This document shows, piece by piece, positions 24,813 through 31,441 of a stretch of 49,019 nt of DNA; positions within the stretch are counted from its first letter, which is position 1; each line of letters starts with the position of its first letter. The notes beneath the pieces were generated by a model. That model ran no database searches, had not been told where the DNA came from, and saw only the letters and a program-made list of their open reading frames with translations. The DNA is taken from contig JAFZLB010000086.1 of assembly GCA_017551665.1 (NCBI GenBank), positions 1 through 49,019 on the forward strand. The letters are read 5' to 3'. Origin of the DNA: Lachnospiraceae bacterium. Its GTDB lineage: Bacteria > Bacillota > Clostridia > Lachnospirales > Lachnospiraceae. The position numbers and the translations under genes are program-made.

Positions 24813-25771
24813 TTGTTTTTCCTGTATTCCTTCAGTTCTTTTTTTAGTAACCCTGTTTCTTCCCTCATCTTCTGAAACCGATCCGGAATGTTCTCCCAGG
24901 AGGTCGAGAGCGAACGGGCGAGTTGCGTGATCATGTCGTGCTCTTCGGTGAAGAGAGACAGGGCGCGGCGACCCGCGGCAGTACATAATCGTACACCGCC
25001 CTTCCAGTTTTGTAAACGGATGATTTTGACAAGACCGATCTCGCCGGTGTGCCTAACATGCGGTGCGCAGCAGGCGCAGGTATCGATGTCCGGAATGGTG
25101 ACGATGCGAAGCTCGTCCGAGGCGATTTCTTTTTTACTACGGTAGGTAATGCTTTCCTGCTCTTCTTCGGAAGGGAAGCTGACCAGGACGGGCAGGTTGT
25201 CCCAGATGACGCGGTTTGCGGCAAGCTCAAGTTCCGGGATTTGCTCCGGTGTCAGGACGCCGCTGTAATCCATGGTGCAGCTGTTGTCGCTTAAGCGGAA
25301 GCCAACGTTATCATAACCGAAACGCGCGTTGACAAGGCCGGAAATGATATGCTCCGCCGTATGCTGCTGCATAAAGTCGTAGCGTCGCTCCCGGTCGATC
25401 TCTCCGCGCAGGGTCATGCCCGGCTGCAGCAGGCGTTCCAAGAGCTCACTGGAAGCGTCTTCGTCATCGCCCGGGTCCCTGCGCCCGACGAAGGGACCGT
25501 CGGAATCAGCGCAGCCTTCCGCAAGCTCCAGCCGATGCCGTATCACACCCTCACTGATCTGCACATCCCGCACGGTCAGCGCGATCTCGCCCCCCTTCCC
25601 GTCCGGCGCGTACAGCGTCCCGGTATCACTCAGCTGTCCGCCGGCCTCCGGGAAAAAGGCCGTCCGATCAAGCACAAGTTCACCGCCCGCGACTTCTTTG
25701 ACGCAGGCGGTGAATGTTGTCAGATACGCATCCTCATCATATAGTTTTTGAATCAGGGTATTGGTATTCAA
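24809..25771 (-). CDS. Alanyl-tRNA editing protein (AlaX-like)
   Basis: A 320-residue stand-alone homologue of the AlaRS editing domain, which hydrolyses mischarged Ser- or Gly-tRNA-Ala. The zinc-binding motifs [11 protein letters not shown] and CACCAPHV are intact. The N-terminal beta-barrel part ([15 protein letters not shown]) matches AlaX-M/L types. The protein ends in a Lys/Glu-rich helix, without the longer DHHA1 tail of some relatives. The TTG start at 25771 overlaps the carD stop (TTGA) and has a poor ribosome site, so it is probably translated by coupling. Confidence 0.92.
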   Translation of the reverse strand: MNTNTLIQKLYDEDAYLTTFTACVKEVAGGELVLDRTAFFPEAGGQLSDTGTLYAPDGKGGEIALTVRDVQISEGVIRHRLELAEGCADSDGPFVGRRDPGDDEDASSELLERLLQPGMTLRGEIDRERRYDFMQQHTAEHIISGLVNARFGYDNVGFRLSDNSCTMDYSGVLTPEQIPELELAANRVIWDNLPVLVSFPSEEEQESITYRSKKEIASDELRIVTIPDIDTCACCAPHVRHTGEIGLVKIIRLQNWKGGVRLCTAAGRRALSLFTEEHDMITQLARSLSTSWENIPDRFQKMREETGLLKKELKEYRKNK

Positions 25772-26283
25772 GCGTATGAGGGCAGACTGGTCAGTGTCTT
25801 CATGACCTGTTTCTTTACGGCGTTCACGTCCCGTTTCAGGGAGAAAGCCATCTCACTGTACAGAAGCTTTTCCGCGGTGACCAGATGACGTTCGTTCATG
25901 GAAGCCAGCTTCTTGCCCTCGCGCGCGCGCTGTGCACGGGCCTTATGCAGCCCCTTCACGAGGCGCATCATGTCCTCCGTGCGGTTCTCCTTGATCACGC
26001 TCACGATCTGCGCTTCGGCGCGCTTGCCGCTGGAGACCTCGATCTCTTCGATCTCTTCCAGCTCCGCCAGAAGCTCCTGGGCCTGCTTTCTGCTGATGAC
26101 GCGGCGCATCTTTCCCTCCGCGCCTTCCACCGGCACATAGAGAACGCCGTTGCGGTCCGTGGCCGGCGACATCATATAATACAGCTTCTCACTGGAACCG
26201 TCCAGAAAAGGCGGAACCAGCACTTCCTGCACCTGGCATACGCCATGGTTTCCGTAAACAGCAACGTCTCCTCTCTTCAACAT
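25768..26283 (-). CDS. carD: CarD-family transcription regulator
   Basis: A 171-residue CarD/CdnL-type protein. The N-terminal RNA-polymerase-interacting Tudor-like domain (KRGDVAVYGNHGVCQVQEV ... LYYMMSP) is followed by a helical DNA-binding region (about residues 75-171). CarD proteins bind the polymerase beta subunit and stabilise open complexes at rRNA and other promoters. The ATG at 26283 is preceded by AAGGAAGG. An extended -10 promoter lies about 120 bases upstream. It appears to head the carD-alaX-ispF-cysS-mrnC-rlmB-sigH-xpaC-telA run. Confidence 0.92.
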   Translation of the reverse strand: MLKRGDVAVYGNHGVCQVQEVLVPPFLDGSSEKLYYMMSPATDRNGVLYVPVEGAEGKMRRVISRKQAQELLAELEEIEEIEVSSGKRAEAQIVSVIKENRTEDMMRLVKGLHKARAQRAREGKKLASMNERHLVTAEKLLYSEMAFSLKRDVNAVKKQVMKTLTSLPSYA

Positions 26284-26401
26284 ATTGTGCCTTCCTTTCC
26301 GAAAAACCACTATTTTTCAAAAAAAGGGCGTAAAAAAGCGACCGTACGCAAGCAATCGCGTCGGTCACAGACCCCAACTACTGATATGCTCTGGTCATAT
26401 T

Positions 26402-26410
26402 ATTATAACA
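26402..26410 (-). promoter_or_regulatory. Extended -10 promoter of carD
   Basis: On the minus strand TGTTATAAT (26410-26402) is an extended -10 element. No good -35 box lies at the right distance. The transcript would have a leader of about 110 bases. Confidence 0.6.
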
Positions 26411-26443
26411 CTTTCCCTGAGAAAAAACAGGAGCAAAATGTCA

Positions 26444-26464
26444 CAAAAAAAAGCGGAATCCCGC
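26444..26464 (-). terminator. Weak terminator before carD
   Basis: On the minus strand GCGG-GATT-CCGC is followed by eight T. The stem is only 4 bp, so strength is doubtful. It would end transcription from the DUF4143 region. Confidence 0.4.
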
Positions 26465-26497
26465 AGTCATTTTCTACAACGCAATCATAAGATGTCA

Positions 26498-26546
26498 CGA
26501 AGGGGAAATCTTTTTTCCTTTTCAGACGCGAAACAACAGACGCGCG
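26498..26546. repeat. 49-bp direct repeat, copy A
   Basis: 48 of 49 bases are identical to 28673-28721 in the same orientation (begins CGAAGGG, ends AGACGCGCG). In both copies the minus strand encodes the same ending, ARLLFRV and stop. The two copies bracket the DUF4143, DUF3899 and truncated oppF segment. Confidence 0.9.
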
Positions 26547-26599
26547 GCTTCTTCCTTCATCAGGTCACTTTCATAAAACGGTCTTAGCGCCGACAGCAT
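26522..26599 (-). other. Possible 25-codon ORF overlapping the DUF4143 stop
   Basis: The ATG at 26599 shares a base with the DUF4143 gene's TAA (TAATG). The frame encodes MLSALRPFYESDL and ends in the repeat-encoded ARLLFRV. It may be a captured gene tail rather than a functional peptide. Confidence 0.3.
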
Positions 26600-27879
26600 T
26601 AATCCTTCAAACATCCTATCGGGATGACAAAAACGCCATCTTCTCTTTTGTAGCCGTATTGTGTCCCTGTTATAACAAGTTTTAAATCCGGCAACCTTAA
26701 TGGCACCTGCTTTTCCTTTTCGTTGTACTCGCGTACAAGCCCCTCGACAGTATTCAGGTGCGTCGCTGCCTCTTCGACCTCCGACTGTCCCAATTTAATC
26801 TCTGCCAATGCATATCTTCCGTCTTCAAGGTGAAGTACCACATCCGCCTCCAGGCCAAACCTGTCATGATAATAAGACACCCGTCCCCCGTTTGCGGATG
26901 AATATATTTTTAAATCCCTGATGCAAAGGCTTTCAAAAAGGAATCCCAACGTCTTATAATCTCCCGAAAAATACTCAGGTGAAATACCTAAGGCAGCCGC
27001 CCCTATGGAAGGATCCATGAAGTTACGTTTCCTGGATGATCTTATGGCTGTTTTGGAACGAATTGCGGGATTCCAGGCATCAACATCTTCAATCATCATC
27101 AACTTTTCCAGTGCGAAACAGTAATCATAGTAGGTTTGCTTTGACAATTCACAGGTAGCCGCAACATCCGCGATTATTGTCTTTGTCTCTGCAAGGGTGC
27201 ACAGATTACGTGCGTACGCTTTCATAATGGTTCTCGCCCACACAGGGTTCCTTTTGGTATTGTCAATCTTTGAAATATCAACCTCGGCGGTTTGATGGAA
27301 CAAATCTTTCGCAATCATTCGTTGCCCCGCATCTGTTTTTGCCTTTAAACTTGCGGGCCATCCTCCACGGCAAATGACGTGTTTCAATCCATCAATGGAA
27401 AGATCCGATTTGCATCCGTCAAAAGCTTCCGGATGATCAAAGAGTTCCGTCAACGAAACTGCACCATTGGAATCACCACTCTCAAACAAACTCATGGGAT
27501 ACATATTCATCCGCGATATCCTGAGTGTTCCCGTATGCGGCGTTTCAACATTCATAGAACTTGAACCGGTCAGTATATACTGTCCTGTCTTCCCGGTGTC
27601 ATCAACATCCTTTCGCACAGCACCCCAAACTTTAGGCGCATCCTGCCACTCATCAAGAAGTCTTGGTTTTGCTCCGATCAGAAGATCTGATGGCTTTGTA
27701 TTCGCAATCAACAACAGGTTCTCCCGCTGATCCTCATCTTGAAATTCAACGAAACTGTTTGCAAAATGCTTTGCTGATGTTGTTTTTCCGCACCCTTTTG
27801 GACCAAGAATGAACGTGGCGCCAAAGACGTCCAGCCTCTGCTCCAACAGCGCATCTGTGATTCTGTTGATATACTCCAT
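26599..27879 (-). CDS. AAA-type ATPase with DUF4143 domain
   Basis: A 426-residue predicted P-loop ATPase. The Walker A motif is GPKGCGKTTSAKHF (about residue 27), and LLIGAKPRLLDEWQDAP gives the Walker B region; ILTGSSS is a sensor-like motif. The C-terminal part contains DUF4143 with a PD-(D/E)XK-like core (ADVVLHLEDGRYALAEIKLGQSE). Such proteins are common, variable accessory genes, often linked to toxin or defence functions, but their role is unknown. Base composition is visibly lower in GC than the flanking genes, suggesting transfer. The promoter upstream is overlapped by 23-bp iterons. Confidence 0.9.
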   Translation of the reverse strand: MEYINRITDALLEQRLDVFGATFILGPKGCGKTTSAKHFANSFVEFQDEDQRENLLLIANTKPSDLLIGAKPRLLDEWQDAPKVWGAVRKDVDDTGKTGQYILTGSSSMNVETPHTGTLRISRMNMYPMSLFESGDSNGAVSLTELFDHPEAFDGCKSDLSIDGLKHVICRGGWPASLKAKTDAGQRMIAKDLFHQTAEVDISKIDNTKRNPVWARTIMKAYARNLCTLAETKTIIADVAATCELSKQTYYDYCFALEKLMMIEDVDAWNPAIRSKTAIRSSRKRNFMDPSIGAAALGISPEYFSGDYKTLGFLFESLCIRDLKIYSSANGGRVSYYHDRFGLEADVVLHLEDGRYALAEIKLGQSEVEEAATHLNTVEGLVREYNEKEKQVPLRLPDLKLVITGTQYGYKREDGVFVIPIGCLKD

Positions 27880-27923
27880 GAAAAGCCCCTGCTGAATGTG
27901 TTCGCTGTTTTTGGTTCCTCATC

Positions 27924-27952
27924 ATTATATCAGCCACTTGACACATTTGCAA
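27924..27952 (-). promoter_or_regulatory. Promoter of the DUF4143 ATPase gene
   Basis: On the minus strand TTGCAA (27952-27947), 17 bases, TATAAT (27929-27924). The -35 box lies inside the last of the 23-bp repeats, so a repeat-binding protein would act on this promoter. Confidence 0.75.
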
Positions 27953-28034
27953 TCTTTTATTAGACAGATTTGCTCTGTTTTGTTTGACGGATTTGCTTTT
28001 ATTTATTGGACAGATTTGCTATGTTTTGTTTGAC
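27940..28034. repeat. 23-bp iterons upstream of the DUF4143 gene
   Basis: GAC(A/G)(G/C)ATTTGC motifs recur with GAC at 27940, 27963, 27986 and 28009, and a fifth GAC at 28032: spacing is exactly 23 bases each time. Units two and four share most of their length (GACAGATTTGCTNTGTTTTG). About two helical turns apart, they look like an operator array. They are too few and too close to be CRISPR. Confidence 0.8.
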
Positions 28035-28066
28035 TGCAGAAGTGTCCTCCCCGGTTCCGCTCGGTT

Positions 28067-28468
28067 TCAGACATCAAAATACAGGTGAAACACAAAGGTC
28101 AAAACAGTGGCGATCAACAAAAAGAAAAGTCCCGGAAGAACAAGTGTAAGTCCGCCGGATCGTTCTTCCTCCCGCATACGCATCAGATAATCTCCGTAGG
28201 ATTCCGTATCGCTGTGCCGTTCTCTCAGGCGCAGTGCCTGACCGGCTCTTTTAAGACCGTATCCAAGACCGTCAAAGCCCCCCTGCTTCCTTACAAAGAA
28301 GAGCACTCCGACAGCAAGGAGCAGCATGCCGACCAGAAAAAAACCGTCAGACAGCAGACGCACTCTGTCCGACGCAGGCAGGGCAGAAAAGAAACCGTTC
28401 CATAAGAGATACAGAAGAATCAGGGTAACACCGGCAACAGCCGGTAAGATCCACCGCAATTTAGACAT
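28067..28468 (-). CDS. DUF3899-like small membrane protein
   Basis: A 133-residue protein with three predicted membrane helices: about 5-24 (LPAVAGVTLILLYLLWNGFF), 35-54 (DGFFLVGMLLLAVGVLFFV) and 108-130 (LTLVLPGLFFLLIATVLTFVF). The GGFDGLGYGLKRA loop fits DUF3899. I chose the ATG at 28468, which overlaps the stop codon of the truncated oppF frame. It was probably co-transcribed with that lost opp operon. Function is unknown. Confidence 0.7.
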   Translation of the reverse strand: MSKLRWILPAVAGVTLILLYLLWNGFFSALPASDRVRLLSDGFFLVGMLLLAVGVLFFVRKQGGFDGLGYGLKRAGQALRLRERHSDTESYGDYLMRMREEERSGGLTLVLPGLFFLLIATVLTFVFHLYFDV

Positions 28469-28682
28469 ACGCCTTCCGGTAGTTTTCAAATTCCTTTTCC
28501 GTGCATCTGACAAAGTGACCGCGCACAATTTCCCTCAAAACAGGCGTCTCCGAGGTCTTCTCATGATCCGTCTCCGGGTTGTATCGAATGCGTACGCGTC
28601 CTTTCTCACTCTCTGGATCCGGAAGCGGAATGGCGGACAGCAGGGAACGCGTATAAGGATGGGTCGGATGTGCGAAGGGCAA
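28461..28682 (-). pseudogene. Truncated oppF remnant (C-terminal about 70 codons)
   Basis: The frame encodes only the end of an oligopeptide ABC ATPase: HPTHPYTRSLLSAIPLPDP, then LREIVRGHFVRC, typical of OppF C-termini. Walker A, Q-loop and signature are absent. Its sequence differs from the end of the intact oppF at 28947-30440, so it derives from a second, paralogous opp operon. The open frame continues upstream into the 49-bp repeat copy B, which marks the break. Confidence 0.85.
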
Positions 28683-28721
28683 ATCTTTTTTCCTTTTCAG
28701 ACGCGAAACAACAGACGCGCG
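28673..28721. repeat. 49-bp direct repeat, copy B
   Basis: One mismatch to copy A at 26498-26546. It covers the last codons of the 81-aa gene and reaches the first bases of the oppF remnant. Confidence 0.9.
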
Positions 28722-28942
28722 ATCAGCACCATAATGATCAGAACGGCCAGACAGACCGGAAGCAAAATCCCCCAGGCGGACAGTGTCATCAGCATGAATT
28801 CCTTAAAGCCGACCTTCTCTTCGGGCTCCGCCTTCTCCGGCAAGTAATCTCTGTCCTCGCGTTCCTTAACGGAAGTCTCTTCCTCATGCCCGTTTTGTTC
28901 GCGCTGAAATTTCAGCGCCCTGTCCAGCCGCTTGTCCAGCAT
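28697..28942 (-). CDS. Small single-pass membrane protein, 81 aa
   Basis: A charged N-terminal half (EEETSVKEREDRDYLPEKAE) is followed by one membrane helix, about residues 50-76 (LSAWGILLPVCLAVLIIMVL), and a short basic end. It begins four bases after the oppF stop with a weak ribosome site, so it is the last gene of the opp operon. The family is not recognised. Its final eight codons lie in the 49-bp repeat, so its true C terminus may have been altered by the rearrangement. Confidence 0.6.
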   Translation of the reverse strand: MLDKRLDRALKFQREQNGHEEETSVKEREDRDYLPEKAEPEEKVGFKEFMLMTLSAWGILLPVCLAVLIIMVLIARLLFRV

Positions 28943-28946
28943 CCGC

Positions 28947-30440
28947 TCAGCTGTCCATCGTCAGGCGGTGGTGACAGGCCACAAAGTGATCCGGTGCGAT
29001 CTCCTCCCATTCCGGCGTGACATGCTCACAGATCTCCGTGCAGAACTTGCAGCGGGTGTGGAACTTACAGCCGGCCGGCGGATTGACGGGGCTGGGGATA
29101 TCGCCCTCGAGGACCTTGATCTCCTTCTTTTCCTCCGTCGTCGGGATGGAGTCCAGAAGCGCGCGGGTATAAGGATGCGCCGGTGCGCGGAAGATCTCGT
29201 CCGAGGCCGCCAGCTCCACCATATTGCCGAGATACATAACGCCGATGCGGTCGGAAATGTATTTCACGACGGAAAGGTCATGCGTAATGAACAAATAAGT
29301 CAGCTCCTGCTGTTCCCCGAGATCCTGCAGGAGGTTGATGATCTGGGACTGCACGGACACGTCCAGCGCGGACACCGCCTCGTCACAGACGACAAACTTC
29401 GGCTTCACGGCCAGGGCGCGCGCGATGGAAATACGCTGCCGCTGTCCGCCGGAGAACTGATAAGGGAAGCGGTGCAGGAAATAGCCCTGCAGGCCGCAAT
29501 CATCCATAACCTTCAGGATATAATCCTTCATGCGGTCATTGTTCTTACGGAAAATGTTATGCGCCGTCAGACCCTCGCCGATGATCTGGCCGACGGTCAT
29601 ACGCGGATTCAGCGAGGAATAGGGATCCTGGAAAATGATCTGCAGATCCTGCCGCAGCAAACGGATCTCGTTATAGGTCAGACGCGCGAGATCCACGCCG
29701 TCATCCCTGAGCGCCTCAAACTTCTGAAATTCCGGATCCTCAAGGTGCGGTTCGCGAAGCGCGTCGATGGCCTTCGCGTTTTCCGCGATCTCCCGGTCCA
29801 TCGCCTCGATTTTCTGATCTGCTTCCTGAATCCGCCTGTCTAAGCCTGCGGTATCCTTTTTTTCAAACTCGACATCGTCCCGCTCCGCCTGCAGGCCGGA
29901 ACGCTCCACACGGAGCCCCCTGCGCTTCAGGGCAAGGTTATAACGGGTCTCATAAGCGCTCTTCACCGGCCCCAGTTCCTTTAATGTCATGAAGCCGCCG
30001 ACAATGTTCGCCACATCCAGCAGCGCGTCCGCAGCGGACTTCTTCGCTGCGTCCAGCTCCGCGTGTTTCTCAAACTGTTCTCTTTCGGAAAGCTTGTCAT
30101 ACTGCGTCTGCAGCTCGTCCCGCTTCTTTTCCTTCGCCCCGATCTCCGAAATTTTCTTTTCGAGATTCTTCACGGTTTCCAGCATGTACTTCGGCGCGAG
30201 GTCATCCAGCGTCTTGCCGTAGTACATGGTCTTTCCGTCCGTCTGCTTATAGAGCTGTAAAATCGTACGGCCCAGCGTCGATTTGCCGCAGCCGGACTCG
30301 CCGACGAGACCGAAGACCTCACCCTCGTAAATATCCAGGGTGATGCCATCATTGGCCTTCACGTAAAGACCGCGTTTTTTCAGCGGAAAATACTGCTTCA
30401 GATTGTTGATGCGCAGCAAAACCTTCTTTTCGTCAGACAT
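28947..30440 (-). CDS. oppF: Oligopeptide ABC transporter ATP-binding protein OppF with helical insertion
   Basis: One of two ATPases powering peptide import. Walker A is GLVGESGCGKSTLGRTI (about residue 44-60), Q-loop IIFQDPYSSLNPR (268-280), signature FSGGQRQRISIARAL (329-343), Walker B FVVCDEAVSALDVS, H-loop FITHDLS, and a C-terminal oligopeptide-type domain with CKFHTRCKFCTEIC. Usual length is about 320-340 residues; this one has 497 because roughly residues 82-257, between Walker A and the Q-loop, are an extra charged helical segment (for example DRRIQEADQKIEAMDREIAE). The ATG at 30440 overlaps oppD by 8 bases, with GGAGGTAA upstream. Confidence 0.96.
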   Translation of the reverse strand: MSDEKKVLLRINNLKQYFPLKKRGLYVKANDGITLDIYEGEVFGLVGESGCGKSTLGRTILQLYKQTDGKTMYYGKTLDDLAPKYMLETVKNLEKKISEIGAKEKKRDELQTQYDKLSEREQFEKHAELDAAKKSAADALLDVANIVGGFMTLKELGPVKSAYETRYNLALKRRGLRVERSGLQAERDDVEFEKKDTAGLDRRIQEADQKIEAMDREIAENAKAIDALREPHLEDPEFQKFEALRDDGVDLARLTYNEIRLLRQDLQIIFQDPYSSLNPRMTVGQIIGEGLTAHNIFRKNNDRMKDYILKVMDDCGLQGYFLHRFPYQFSGGQRQRISIARALAVKPKFVVCDEAVSALDVSVQSQIINLLQDLGEQQELTYLFITHDLSVVKYISDRIGVMYLGNMVELAASDEIFRAPAHPYTRALLDSIPTTEEKKEIKVLEGDIPSPVNPPAGCKFHTRCKFCTEICEHVTPEWEEIAPDHFVACHHRLTMDS

Positions 30441-31422
30441 GTCTCTTGCTTACCTCCGGATAAAAACAGCGGATCTGCTGCGTATCGCTCACATTGACCA
30501 GTTCCGGTTCCTCTTCGCGGCATTTGTCCGTCGCATACTTGCAGCGGGGCGCGAACTTGCAGCCCTTCGGCAGGTCCAAAGGATGCGGCACGGCGCCGGG
30601 AATGGGCTCCAAACGCTCCGAGGAATCCGCGTCCAGACGGGGGATGGAATTCATCAGCCCCTCCGTATAAGGATGCATGTAATCACTCTTCCCCGAGAAG
30701 ATATCATGGGAAGGCGACATCTCCACGATCTGTCCGCAGTACATGACCGCCACGTCGTCCGCCATCTGGTTGATGACGCCGAGGTCATGCGTGATGAACA
30801 GAATGGAGGTACCGAACTCTCTCTTTAACTCATTCATCAGATGCAGGATCTGTGCCTGGATCGTGACGTCAAGGGCCGTTGTCGGCTCATCCGCGATGAG
30901 CAGCTTCGGACGGCAGGCCAGCGCCATCGCGATCATCACGCGCTGCCGCATACCGCCGGAGAGCTGGTGCGGGTACTGCTTTGCCACCACCTCCGGATTG
31001 GGAATCTTGACGTCCGCAAGAATCTCCACCACCTTCTTCGCCGCCTCTCTCTTGCTTAAGCCCTGGTGAATAATAAAGGGCTCCGAGGCCTGCCGCTCAA
31101 TGGTAAAGACCGGATTCAAAGAAGTCATCGGCTCCTGGAAGATCACGGAAATATCATTGCCGCGGATCTTGTACATATCATTTAAGGAAAGCGAGGTCAG
31201 CTCCTTGCCGTCAAACTGAATCTCCCCGCTGTCGATGTAGCCGTTGGAATCGATCAGCTTCAGGATGCTCATGGCGGAAACGCTTTTTCCGGAACCGGAT
31301 TCGCCCACGAGCCCCAGCGTCTTTCCCGCTTCCACGCTGTACGAAACGTCGTTGACCGCCTTGACGGTGCCGCGCTTCGTCTTGAAGTAGGTATGCAGAT
31401 GCTTCATATCAAGTAAAGGCAT
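30433..31422 (-). CDS. oppD: Oligopeptide ABC transporter ATP-binding protein OppD
   Basis: A 329-residue ATPase of normal length, partner of OppF. Walker A GLVGESGSGKSVSAMSIL, Q-loop VIFQEPMTSLNPVF, signature LSGGMRQRVMIAMALA, Walker B LLIADEPTTALDVT and H-loop FITHDLGVI are all intact. The C-terminal CKFAPRCKYATDKC cysteines suggest the iron-sulphur-like motif of this family. I chose the ATG at 31422, preceded by AAGGAG; a longer frame upstream would overlap the oppC end. Confidence 0.96.
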   Translation of the reverse strand: MPLLDMKHLHTYFKTKRGTVKAVNDVSYSVEAGKTLGLVGESGSGKSVSAMSILKLIDSNGYIDSGEIQFDGKELTSLSLNDMYKIRGNDISVIFQEPMTSLNPVFTIERQASEPFIIHQGLSKREAAKKVVEILADVKIPNPEVVAKQYPHQLSGGMRQRVMIAMALACRPKLLIADEPTTALDVTIQAQILHLMNELKREFGTSILFITHDLGVINQMADDVAVMYCGQIVEMSPSHDIFSGKSDYMHPYTEGLMNSIPRLDADSSERLEPIPGAVPHPLDLPKGCKFAPRCKYATDKCREEEPELVNVSDTQQIRCFYPEVSKRHV

Positions 31423-31441
31423 GTCTGTACTCCTTTGGGCC

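Noticed and set aside
27940..28034. 23-bp repeats as a CRISPR array
   Set aside because: Repeats are degenerate, contiguous without spacers, and no cas genes are present; they overlap a promoter.
26498..28721. Insertion sequence or prophage
   Set aside because: No transposase, integrase or phage gene and no terminal inverted repeats; only direct repeats are seen.
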